A model generated the notes under the pieces. It was not told the origin of the DNA. It made no database searches and saw nothing but the letters and a program-made list of their open reading frames with translations. A program made the position numbers and the translations under genes. A stretch of DNA of 15,302 bases from Clostridiales bacterium UBA7103 (GTDB taxonomy: Bacteria > Bacillota > Clostridia > Oscillospirales > Oscillospiraceae). Below are positions 7,120-14,329 of the stretch, piece by piece (position 1 is the stretch's first letter; each line of letters opens with the position of its first letter). The stretch covers positions 1 to 15,302 of the forward strand of contig DKYJ01000016.1 of NCBI GenBank assembly GCA_002493305.1, given 5' to 3'.

Positions 7120-7851
7120 TTATCTGTTATCCTGCATGTCCTGCAGCATCCGCCTCGCGGCTTCGGGGAGGGAAATGCCGCTGTTCCTGCTCATGGCCCT
7201 TATGCGGTTAAAGGCGGCGCTCTCGGATAGATGCGCCGTGTCCATCAAAAGCCGCTTTGCCCGCTGGACGACATTGCTTTCCGTGTCCGCCTCAAGAATG
7301 GTCGCGGCATAGGCGATAAGCCGGCAGCCCCTGCGCATACAGTCCTGCTGCATGCGCGAGAGCGCCTCTGCCTCGCTGCAGCCGAGCTTCTTTGCAAGAA
7401 CGCTCTTCGCCCGGTCTATCGTCCGCCGCTCCTGCGACTGCTGCTGTGCCTGCTTTGCGGTGTCATTCGCATGGCGGAGGTGGCGGCTCTGCGCCAGCGC
7501 GATATGGATCGCCGGGATTATGGAATTTTCCCTGATCGGCTTTACGATATATCCCCCGACGCCGATGTTCCCGGCTTCCTGAATATATTTTTCATCGTTA
7601 TACGCGGTTATCAGCACGACCGCCTGAACGAGCTTTTCGGAGAGTATCATTCGGGCGACGCTTATCCCGTCAATGACCGGCATGTTGATGTCTATCAGCG
7701 CCACATCGGGGTGATGCTCTCTGCAGCACTCAACGGCGTCAAAGCCGTCGATAGCTTCCGCAACGACGGCAAAGCCCGCCTCCTTCAATTCCTCGACTAT
7801 GTCCATACGGATGATGGATTCGTCGTCAGCTACAATTACCGTGATTGCCAA
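7120..7851 (-). CDS. Response regulator with receiver domain and two tandem ANTAR RNA-binding domains
   Basis: Predicted at 243 residues from a TTG start. GGAGGTGG lies seven bases before the TTG, the receiver begins immediately after it, and the promoter is just upstream; a longer ATG reading from 7962 would include that promoter and is rejected. The receiver (1-120) has the acidic pair Asp9-Asp10, phosphoacceptor Asp54 in LIDINMP, Thr82 and Lys104. A glutamine-rich helix at about 125-142 leads to ANTAR domain 1 (142-187, containing RAKSVL, SEAEAL, then a third helix). A second copy of the same pattern lies at 194-239 (RAKRLL, SESAAF, G-x-x-L-x-x-A). ANTAR proteins bind paired RNA hairpins and prevent termination; the likely target is the leader at 5777-5868. 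Two ANTAR units in one chain are unusual compared with NasR, AmiR or EutV. Confidence 0.92.
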   Translation of the reverse strand: MAITVIVADDESIIRMDIVEELKEAGFAVVAEAIDGFDAVECCREHHPDVALIDINMPVIDGISVARMILSEKLVQAVVLITAYNDEKYIQEAGNIGVGGYIVKPIRENSIIPAIHIALAQSRHLRHANDTAKQAQQQSQERRTIDRAKSVLAKKLGCSEAEALSRMQQDCMRRGCRLIAYAATILEADTESNVVQRAKRLLMDTAHLSESAAFNRIRAMSRNSGISLPEAARRMLQDMQDNR

Positions 7852-7890
7852 AATGCCACCTCCGACTGTCCAAAAAAGATTGTAAGGTAT

Positions 7891-7920
7891 ATTATTACGA
7901 CTTGCGGCGCAGTTTATCAA
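7891..7920 (-). promoter_or_regulatory. Probable promoter of the regulator-kinase pair
   Basis: On the minus strand TTGATA (7915-7920), an 18-base spacer and AATAAT (7891-7896) give a near-consensus sigma-A promoter. Transcription would begin near 7884, about 33 bases before the TTG start at 7851. No ANTAR-type hairpin pair is seen in this short leader, so the regulator is probably not autoregulated by antitermination. Confidence 0.6.
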
Positions 7921-8019
7921 CATAAAAGCAAAAGCACCATTTTTTCCCAAAAGCAAACGCATGGTTTGTCCTTATTTAGAATCGGGCGTTTTCATAGGAG
8001 ATCTGTCTCACTTGGACTA

Positions 8020-8049
8020 TTGATTTTTTCGTGCCGACAATGCTATAAT
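8020..8049 (+). promoter_or_regulatory. Probable promoter of the hybrid kinase-lipoprotein pair
   Basis: TTGATT (8020-8025), an 18-base spacer and a perfect TATAAT (8044-8049). Transcription would begin near 8056, about 41 bases before the strong ribosome site at 8097. It is divergent from the regulator promoter at 7891-7920, with about 100 bases between their -35 boxes. Confidence 0.7.
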
Positions 8050-8096
8050 ATTCGGGAATTTTGCGCATTTTATACAAATATCAGCACCCATCTATT

Positions 8097-8114
8097 AAGG
8101 AGGGGGTTTCCATA
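8097..8114 (+). promoter_or_regulatory. Strong ribosome site followed by an AUA codon (proposed start)
   Basis: AAGGAGGGGG at 8097-8106 is an excellent Shine-Dalgarno match. Eight bases after GGAGG, in frame with the kinase, is ATA at 8112. No ATG, GTG or TTG lies at a suitable distance. The in-frame TTG at 8061 falls only about five bases after the predicted transcription start and would place this ribosome site inside the gene. Confidence 0.6.
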
Positions 8115-10652
8115 AAGGCCAAGCCGAACAGACAAAAGAGAAGAGGGCTGTCCCTGCTGCTCGTGATAATCCTGTTTTTCTCTATATTCGGGGGAATAGT
8201 GTCTACTGTATCAAAGAAAATAAGCCGTGAGATGTCCGACTCTGCCATTCAAAACCTCAGCGAGAGTCTGGATCTTATCCAAAGCACCATTGAGGCCATC
8301 CTCCGCAGCCAGTCGGATTTCCAGAGTCTCATTGCGCAGGAGGTCGCCCGCGCGGACGACCCGGCGGCGTATATCCGCTCATACGAGAAGAACCAGACCA
8401 TGGTAAAAATCTCTTTCATACCAGCCGGGGGAAATGAGGGAATTTCCAACACCGGCGAGCGCTTTAGCGAGGAGGAGCTGGATTTCTCCGCGGGCGGGAC
8501 TATCTCCGGAATGCCGGTGTCCCAGTCCTATGTCAATCACATGGGCACTTGGGCGTACACGCTCAAATGCCCCGTCGAGCGGGAGGGGCAGACTATCGGC
8601 ACACTCTATGCCGAGTATATCTATGACGCCATCGACCGCTCCCTGCCCGAAGGCTTTTACAACAAACAGGCCACGCTCTATATAATGGACTCGCAGAGCC
8701 AGCGCTTTGTCCTCAAGCCCAAGGGCATGGGGCAGCGCAGCGCGGGACACCTGAATCTGGACGATTTTTACCGGGCAAACGCCATTGATGACGCGGAGAT
8801 ACGGCAGGAGATAGCGGATTGCCTGAAAACCGGGCGCAACGCCCTTTTCTATCATGACATCCGCTCGGTCGCTGCGCTCAACTATATGTGGGCGGTCAAT
8901 GACGGGACGGTATATCTCGTGGGCTATGTACCGCTGGAGGCTATACAGCAGGAGGGCAAGGCTGTCAATCAAAGTATTTGGACGGTGGTCATCTCTCTGC
9001 TGATAGCGTTTTTCCTGTGCATCGTCCTGTATGACCTCAACCGGCGGCAGCAGGAGAAGCTGCGCAGGGAGCAGGAGGAGGAGCGAAAGCTCCACAACAA
9101 GCAGCTTTCGGAGGCGCTTCTCGCCGCGCAGATCGCCAGCGAATCCAAGACGACCTTCCTTTCAAATATGTCCCATGATATACGTACCCCAATGAACGCG
9201 GTGCTGGGCTTTACGGCGCTGCTTGCAAAGGATGCGGAAAACCCTATCAAGGTGCGGGAGTATACCAGGAAGATCACCGCCTCCGGCCAGCATCTGCTGA
9301 GCCTGATAAATGACATTCTGGACATCTCCAAGATAGAGAGCGGCAAGGTCGTGCTGAATATTGACAAGTTCTCCCTGAGCGATGTCATCGCCTCGGCGGA
9401 CGCTATCATCCAGCCAATGGCCAAGGCCAAAAACCAGAGCTTCCACACCGAGGTGACCGGGATACGCCACGAATATCTCATGGGCGATGAGACGCGCATC
9501 AACCAAATACTTATAAATCTGCTCTCAAACGCCGTGAAGTATACGCCGGAGGGCGGGCACATCTGGTTTCGCGTCATCGGCCTCAGGCAGCGCTCCGGCC
9601 AGTATGAGCATATCCGCTTCGAGGTGGAGGATGATGGCTACGGTATGACGCCGGAATACCTCAAGACCATCTTTGACGCCTTTACCCGCGCCGAGAACAG
9701 CACCACCAACAAGGTGCAGGGCACGGGGCTTGGCATGGCGATAACCAAGAGCATCGTTGAGCTTATGGGCGGCACTATCGATGTTACCAGCGAGGTCGAC
9801 CGAGGGAGCTTGTTCCGTGTGGAGCTGGAGCTTCGCATACAGGAGGAGGCGGCCGACCGCTGCTTCTGGACGGAGCGCGGCATATCCCGCATCCTTTTGA
9901 TCACCGCAGACGCGGGCGAGGCGGAAAACATCCCCGCGTTGATGCAGGATACCGGTGTGAAGCTAACTGCTGCCGGGCTTGACGCGGCGCTCTCGCTGCT
10001 GCGCGGCGGAGAGAGCTTTCAGCTTGTGCTGATTGACTGGGAGCATTGCGGCGCGCGCGGGGCAAAGGCCGTCAGGGAGGCGCTTGCCGGTGATGTGCCC
10101 TTGCTGCTGCTGTCTGAATTTGACGCGCAGGGTATGGAGGAGAGCCTGATGCTTCCCCTGACCGACGCGCTTATAAAGCCCTTCTTCGTCTCGGCTCTGC
10201 GCGCGAAGCTCAGCGAGCTGCTCAATGAATCCGCCGAGCCTGAGCAGGAGAACGCTGAGATCCTCAAGGGTATGCACTTTCTCGCCGCCGAGGATAATGA
10301 CATCAACGCCGAGATACTCACGACCATGCTGGAGCTTGAGGGCGCTTCCTGCGTGATAGCAGCCAACGGCCTTCTGGCGCTTGAGCGCTTTAAAAGCTCA
10401 AAGCCCGGCGAATTTGACGCGATACTTATGGATGTGCAGATGCCGGAGATGAACGGCCACGACGCCACCAGAGCCATCCGCGCCCTCCCGCGAGAGGACG
10501 CTAAAAGCATTCCCATCATCGCGATGACCGCCAACGCTTTTGCCGAGGACGAAAAGGCGGCGCTCGACGCGGGCATGAATTTCCATGTGCCGAAGCCCAT
10601 CAGCATGGAGCTTTTGAAAAAAGTCATAGCACAGATAAAAACGAGAGGATAG
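8112..10652 (+). CDS. Membrane hybrid sensor histidine kinase with two receiver domains
   Basis: About 846 residues if started at the ATA. A basic tip precedes membrane segment 1 (12-33). An extracytoplasmic sensor of about 255 residues, with Cache-like size and position, is closed by membrane segment 2 (289-308). A charged coiled-coil linker follows (309-343). The HisKA motif SHDIRTP carries His355. The ATPase domain has an N box at 464-477, DDGYGM at 507-512 and GTGLGM at 537-542. A degenerate receiver (591-705) lacks the acidic pair. A complete C-terminal receiver (721-843) has Glu727/Asp728, phosphoacceptor Asp774 in LMDVQMPEMNG, and Lys828 in PKP. It should sense an external ligand, probably with the lipoprotein encoded three bases downstream. 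No histidine phosphotransfer or output regulator for it is in the window, so its final target is unknown. Confidence 0.93.
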   Translation: MKAKPNRQKRRGLSLLLVIILFFSIFGGIVSTVSKKISREMSDSAIQNLSESLDLIQSTIEAILRSQSDFQSLIAQEVARADDPAAYIRSYEKNQTMVKISFIPAGGNEGISNTGERFSEEELDFSAGGTISGMPVSQSYVNHMGTWAYTLKCPVEREGQTIGTLYAEYIYDAIDRSLPEGFYNKQATLYIMDSQSQRFVLKPKGMGQRSAGHLNLDDFYRANAIDDAEIRQEIADCLKTGRNALFYHDIRSVAALNYMWAVNDGTVYLVGYVPLEAIQQEGKAVNQSIWTVVISLLIAFFLCIVLYDLNRRQQEKLRREQEEERKLHNKQLSEALLAAQIASESKTTFLSNMSHDIRTPMNAVLGFTALLAKDAENPIKVREYTRKITASGQHLLSLINDILDISKIESGKVVLNIDKFSLSDVIASADAIIQPMAKAKNQSFHTEVTGIRHEYLMGDETRINQILINLLSNAVKYTPEGGHIWFRVIGLRQRSGQYEHIRFEVEDDGYGMTPEYLKTIFDAFTRAENSTTNKVQGTGLGMAITKSIVELMGGTIDVTSEVDRGSLFRVELELRIQEEAADRCFWTERGISRILLITADAGEAENIPALMQDTGVKLTAAGLDAALSLLRGGESFQLVLIDWEHCGARGAKAVREALAGDVPLLLLSEFDAQGMEESLMLPLTDALIKPFFVSALRAKLSELLNESAEPEQENAEILKGMHFLAAEDNDINAEILTTMLELEGASCVIAANGLLALERFKSSKPGEFDAILMDVQMPEMNGHDATRAIRALPREDAKSIPIIAMTANAFAEDEKAALDAGMNFHVPKPISMELLKKVIAQIKTRG

Positions 10653-10655
10653 CTT

Positions 10656-11954
10656 ATGAGAAAGATAAAAAAATTGCTCGCCGCCTGCCTCGCGGCGCTA
10701 GCCGTGATGCAGCTTGCCGCCTGTGCAGATCAGGAGCAGCCGAAAAATCTTGTCTCCGCTGAGGAGGAGACCAAGCGCGTCGTCAATCTTTTCAGCCCCA
10801 TGGAAAAGACCAGCCCGGACGCGGAAAATGTCGCCCGGACAGCGGCAGACCTGACGGTGTCCATGGCGGAGGAGCGGCTTGGGGTCACCGTGGATTACTG
10901 GACCTACACCGCAGAGAACTATCAGGACAAGACCTATGACGATGTGGCGCTGGAAAGGGCGCGCAGCAACATGGACGATCTGTATCTTCTAAACCCCGAT
11001 GTTATTCAAACTCTCGGTTCGGAGGGGCGGCTGATGGATCTGTCCGGGCTTGAAAGCGCAAAGAACCTGCGGGAGATCATCCGAGTTGCCAACACCGTGG
11101 ACGGGAAGCTGGTCGCGATCCCTCAGGAGGTCGTGGCCTACGGGCTGTTTGTAAACATGGAGCTTTTCAGGCAGTATGAGCTTGAGCTTCCTGAGACTCC
11201 GGAGGAGTTTTTGGAGTGCTGCCGTGTGTTCAAGGAAAACGGGATAGAGACGCCCATCGGCGCGAACCGCTGGTGGCTTGAGACCTTTGTTCTCGCCATA
11301 GCCTACGCCGACCTCTATAACGGCGGGAACACTCAGGCGGAGATAGACGCTCTCAACAGCGGCGAGGCGCGATACAGCGACTATATGCGCCCCGGCTTTG
11401 AGTTTCTTAAGAAGCTTATGGATGAGGGCTATATTGACGCACAGAAGGCGCTCGTCAGCGAGGCTATCGAGGGCGAGGGCGCGGATTTTCTGGCGGGGAA
11501 CACCCCCATTGTCATGGCCTATTGGGGCGCTGCCAACACCGAGACCGCCTACGGCAAGACCGATTTTGAGATGCGGGTCATCGGCTTTCCCAGCAGCCGG
11601 GGGCAGATGCCCGTTATGCCCATGACCGGCTGGGCGGTGGGCGCTGAGGCGGAGCATGCCGAGGACGCCATGCGCGTGATGGAGGTCATCACTTCGGATG
11701 AGGCTTTGCAGCTCTTTTCGCAGACCAACCGGGTCATATCCCCCTCCGAGAATGTGAAGGTGGACTGCGTTGATGCGCTCGTCCCCCTCAATGACCGGAT
11801 CGAGGAAGGCATATATGTCCTCGGCGCTAACGCGGGCATGAACGTGGAGCAGTGGGGCAACACCTGCCTCATCGTGCGCAAGCTCCTTTCCGGGGCGAGC
11901 GTGGATGAGTGCATGGCAGAGTTCGACGCGCTTCAGGACGCGGCGATAGGATAA
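10656..11954 (+). CDS. Extracellular solute-binding lipoprotein (family 1, sugar-binding type)
   Basis: A 432-residue protein, normal for family 1 binding proteins. The N-terminus has a basic tip (MRKIKKLL), a hydrophobic stretch, and a lipobox LAAC ending at Cys23, so it should be lipid-anchored outside the membrane. The stretch around 168-195 (VNMELFRQYELELPETPEEF) matches the common family pattern in which a short N-x-x-L-F segment leads into P-x-T-x-x-E-F. Its ATG is three bases after the kinase stop, with GAGAGG seven bases upstream. There is no permease or ATPase gene on either side. The simplest reading is that it presents a ligand to the hybrid kinase, not that it feeds an ABC importer, though it could serve a permease encoded elsewhere. 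The ligand is unknown. Confidence 0.9.
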   Translation: MRKIKKLLAACLAALAVMQLAACADQEQPKNLVSAEEETKRVVNLFSPMEKTSPDAENVARTAADLTVSMAEERLGVTVDYWTYTAENYQDKTYDDVALERARSNMDDLYLLNPDVIQTLGSEGRLMDLSGLESAKNLREIIRVANTVDGKLVAIPQEVVAYGLFVNMELFRQYELELPETPEEFLECCRVFKENGIETPIGANRWWLETFVLAIAYADLYNGGNTQAEIDALNSGEARYSDYMRPGFEFLKKLMDEGYIDAQKALVSEAIEGEGADFLAGNTPIVMAYWGAANTETAYGKTDFEMRVIGFPSSRGQMPVMPMTGWAVGAEAEHAEDAMRVMEVITSDEALQLFSQTNRVISPSENVKVDCVDALVPLNDRIEEGIYVLGANAGMNVEQWGNTCLIVRKLLSGASVDECMAEFDALQDAAIG

Positions 11955-12019
11955 CAAAAAATCCCCGCAGGGTTCGCCGTCAATCTCATCTGACGAGCGG
12001 GAAGCAAACTCCGCGGGGC
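11955..12019 (-). terminator. Terminator for nagA (with long structured loop)
   Basis: On the minus strand GCCCCGC and GCGGGG (12013-12019 and 11963-11968) form the base of a stem and are followed by a six-T run (11956-11961). A smaller stem, CGTCA/TGACG (near 11978-11995), lies inside the loop. It lies between converging genes and directly after the lipoprotein stop. The stem could also act on plus-strand transcripts. Confidence 0.6.
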
Positions 12020-12029
12020 TGTTTGACAG

Positions 12030-12069
12030 GCAAAGAAGGATCCCTGATTTATCAGGGATCCTTCTTTGC
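12030..12069. terminator. Perfect 18-base inverted repeat between convergent genes
   Basis: Arms 12030-12047 and 12052-12069 are exact reverse complements around a four-base loop (TTTA). There is no T run outside the stem, but the 3' arm on the plus strand ends CTTCTTT. It separates the lipoprotein gene from the converging nagA and probably ends transcription in one or both directions. Confidence 0.7.
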
Positions 12070-12125
12070 TATACGACGATTTTATGCCCGAGCCTTACTG
12101 ACGGCTCATTTTTCCTGATGCGCTT

Positions 12126-13250
12126 TTACACAGGCTGTCCGCCAATATACACCTGCCGCAGGCTCAGATCCTCCCCGCAGACAACGAAATCGGCAAGCTT
12201 GCCCTCCTCGATTGAGCCGAGGAGCTCGTCACAGCCCAGCTCCTTCGCGGGGGTAAGGGTGGCGGCGATGATGGCTGTCTCCTCAGGGATACCGAAGGCG
12301 ATGGCGTTTAACATACAGGTATAGAGATTGGACGCGGAGCCGGCTATCGTCCCGTCGGCGAGGCGGGCAATATTGTCCTTGAGGAACACCGGCTGGCCGC
12401 CCAGCTCGTACTCCCCGTCGGGCATACCGGCGCAGCGCAGCGCGTCGGATATCAGGCAGACGCGCCCGGGGAACAGGCGGAAAGCCATACGCACGGCGCT
12501 GGGGTGGACATGGAGCCCGTCGCAGATAAGCTCCGCCACCACATCGCCCCGCTCGGCGGCGGCGCCGATAACGCCGGGATCGCGATGGTGTATTGCGGGC
12601 ATGGCGTTGAACAGATGCGTAAGGTGCCTTGCTCCGGTGGAAAAGGCCATCTTTGCCGCGTCATAATCCGCGTCCGTGTGGGCGACGGACACGCGGCAGA
12701 TTTTGCTTACCTCCCGGATAAACTCCTCCGCACCCTCAAGCTCCGGCGCAACGTCCGCGATTTTCACAAGGCCGCCGCAGCCGTCGTTGAGGGCCTTGAA
12801 GGCCCCGGCGTCAGGCAGGCGGAGATAGTCGGCGTTCTGGGCGCCTTTTTTCTTCTCGGAGAAGAAGGGCCCCTCCATCTGTATGCCGACGAGCCGCGAA
12901 AGACCCTGCGGCTGCTCGTCACTGAGCTGTTTTGCAGTCGAAAAAGCTTTGGCAAGGACATCATAGGGCAGGGTCATGGAGGCGGGGGCAAAGGCCGTCA
13001 CGCCGGATTTTGCAAGATACGCCGCCATGCGTTTTAAGCCCTCATAGTCCCCATCGGAAAAATCCGCGCCCATAGCGCCGTGACTGTGCAGGTCGATAAG
13101 GCCGGGAATGACCCGCTGACCCCGAAGGTCAAGACCCTCCCCGGCGGGGCTGATGTCCGTTACCTTTACAAAGCTCCCGTTCTCAACGCAGAAGCTGCCC
13201 GGGACAAATCCGCGCCCTGCGCGGAATATCAAAGCGTTTTTATAAAGCAT
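12126..13250 (-). CDS. nagA: N-acetylglucosamine-6-phosphate deacetylase
   Basis: A 374-residue cytoplasmic enzyme of the amidohydrolase superfamily that converts N-acetylglucosamine-6-phosphate to glucosamine-6-phosphate and acetate. The metal and catalytic residues are visible: HSHG at 55-58, Glu126 in QMEGPF, His191 in VAHTD, His212 in THLFNAM, and the catalytic Asp269 in ISDA. HHRDPG at 221-226 and DGLHVHP at 244-250 are also typical. The length fits the family. The ATG at 13250 has only a modest ribosome site (AAGTGGTG). It stands alone: no nagB, nagE or GntR-type regulator is next to it, so the deaminase must be elsewhere. It converges on the solute-binding lipoprotein gene and diverges from the glycosyltransferase operon. 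Confidence 0.95.
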   Translation of the reverse strand: MLYKNALIFRAGRGFVPGSFCVENGSFVKVTDISPAGEGLDLRGQRVIPGLIDLHSHGAMGADFSDGDYEGLKRMAAYLAKSGVTAFAPASMTLPYDVLAKAFSTAKQLSDEQPQGLSRLVGIQMEGPFFSEKKKGAQNADYLRLPDAGAFKALNDGCGGLVKIADVAPELEGAEEFIREVSKICRVSVAHTDADYDAAKMAFSTGARHLTHLFNAMPAIHHRDPGVIGAAAERGDVVAELICDGLHVHPSAVRMAFRLFPGRVCLISDALRCAGMPDGEYELGGQPVFLKDNIARLADGTIAGSASNLYTCMLNAIAFGIPEETAIIAATLTPAKELGCDELLGSIEEGKLADFVVCGEDLSLRQVYIGGQPV

Positions 13251-13270
13251 AATAACACCACTTATCGTTT

Positions 13271-13299
13271 ATTATAGTTTGTCAATAGTATATCCGCAA
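13271..13299 (-). promoter_or_regulatory. Probable nagA promoter
   Basis: On the minus strand a perfect TATAAT (13271-13276) is preceded, after 17 bases, by TTGCGG (13294-13299). A consensus TTGACA lies only three bases before the -10 box and is too close to act with it. The predicted leader is about 14 bases. Confidence 0.5.
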
Positions 13300-13311
13300 A
13301 GCCCTCCAAAA

Positions 13312-13343
13312 GCAAGAGCCGCTTTCCTCTTTTCCGCTCTTGC
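13312..13343. promoter_or_regulatory. Dyad repeat at the glycosyltransferase promoter, possible operator
   Basis: Perfect eight-base arms GCAAGAGC (13312-13319) and GCTCTTGC (13336-13343) are separated by 16 bases. The right arm overlaps the -35 box of the plus-strand promoter, so a bound repressor could block it. The site lies between divergent promoters. Confidence 0.4.
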
Positions 13344-13368
13344 GAAAGCTCTCAATAAAGGGTATAAT
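13340..13368 (+). promoter_or_regulatory. Promoter of the glycosyltransferase operon
   Basis: TTGCGA (13340-13345), a 17-base spacer and a perfect TATAAT (13363-13368). Transcription would begin near 13375, 34 bases before the chosen ATG at 13409. The upstream ATG at 13367 overlaps the -10 box and so cannot be the start. Confidence 0.65.
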
Positions 13369-13408
13369 GACCAAAAAAGACAAAAACCGAATAACAGAGG
13401 TTTTGACG

Positions 13409-14329
13409 ATGCTTTCTATTATTGTTCCTGCATATAATGAAGAAAAAATGGCCCCCGCTGCGGCGGAGGTGATATCCCGGATCATGGACGAGGCCGGAAT
13501 AGACTTTGAACTGCTGCTGGTGGACGACGGCTCCAAGGACGGAACATGGCGTGAGATACAGAACGCCAGCGAGAAAGACCCACGGATAGTCGGTCTGCAT
13601 TTCAGCCGCAACTTCGGCAAGGAGGCGGCGATGTTCGCCGGGCTTGAGCGGGCCGAGGGCGATTGCTGCGCGGTGATAGACTGCGACCTGCAGCACCCGC
13701 CGGAGAAGCTGGTGGAGATGTACAGGCTCTGGGAGCAGGGGTACGAGGTCGTTGAGGGCGTGAAGGAGGACAGGGGGCAGGAGAGCGCCATGCACCGCTT
13801 CGCCGCCAAGAGCTTCTACGGGCTTATAAGCCGCGCGACCGGCATGGATATGGCCTCCTCCTCGGACTTCAAGCTTCTTGACCGCAAGGTGGTGGACGCG
13901 CTCAACCAGATGCCGGAGCGGAATGTTTTCTTCCGGGCGCTGTCGTTCTGGGTGGGCTTTAAGCGCACGGAGGTGAGCTACTGCGTGCGGGAGCGGGCCG
14001 AGGGCGAGAGCAAGTGGTCTACCTGGTCATTGATAAAATACGCGGTGAACAATATCGGTTCCTTTTCCTCCGCGCCGATGCACATTGTGACGGTGTTGGG
14101 CTTTATAATGTTCGCGGTATCCGTTGTGCTGGGTCTTATCGCCATGGTACAGAAAATCACAGGGGCGGCTCTCGGGGGCTTTACCACGGTAATACTACTG
14201 CTGCTGTTTTCGAGCAGCATAATTATGATAAGCCTGGGCATAATCGGCTTTTACATCGGGCGCATTTATGACGAGCTAAAGGGACGGCCACGGTACATTA
14301 TTTCCCGGAGCTGCGGAGGTAAAAAATGA
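13409..14329 (+). CDS. Family 2 glycosyltransferase, polyprenyl-phosphate sugar transferase type (GtrB/DPM1-like)
   Basis: A 306-residue enzyme with the GT-A fold of family 2 in the first 210 residues. It begins with SIIVPAYNEE. Donor-site motifs are VDDGSKDGT (Asp39, Asp40) and the metal-binding DCD at 91-93 followed by LQHPPE. SSSDFKLLDR (near 150-159) is typical of the DPM1/GtrB group. Two C-terminal membrane segments lie at about 224-247 and 257-284, as in GtrB and YkoT. Such proteins load a sugar onto undecaprenyl phosphate at the inner membrane face for later transfer to wall polymers, proteins or O-antigen-like glycans. GAGG about nine bases upstream supports the ATG. Its stop overlaps the GtrA start (ATGA), so the two are translationally coupled. 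The sugar is unknown. Confidence 0.93.
   Translation: MLSIIVPAYNEEKMAPAAAEVISRIMDEAGIDFELLLVDDGSKDGTWREIQNASEKDPRIVGLHFSRNFGKEAAMFAGLERAEGDCCAVIDCDLQHPPEKLVEMYRLWEQGYEVVEGVKEDRGQESAMHRFAAKSFYGLISRATGMDMASSSDFKLLDRKVVDALNQMPERNVFFRALSFWVGFKRTEVSYCVRERAEGESKWSTWSLIKYAVNNIGSFSSAPMHIVTVLGFIMFAVSVVLGLIAMVQKITGAALGGFTTVILLLLFSSSIIMISLGIIGFYIGRIYDELKGRPRYIISRSCGGKK

Noticed and set aside
7852..7962. Longer N-terminus for the response regulator
   Set aside because: The extension has no receiver residues and contains the predicted promoter. A strong ribosome site points to the TTG at 7851.
13283..13288. TTGACA as the -35 box of nagA
   Set aside because: Only three bases separate it from the TATAAT on the minus strand, and no -10-like box lies 16-18 bases downstream of it.
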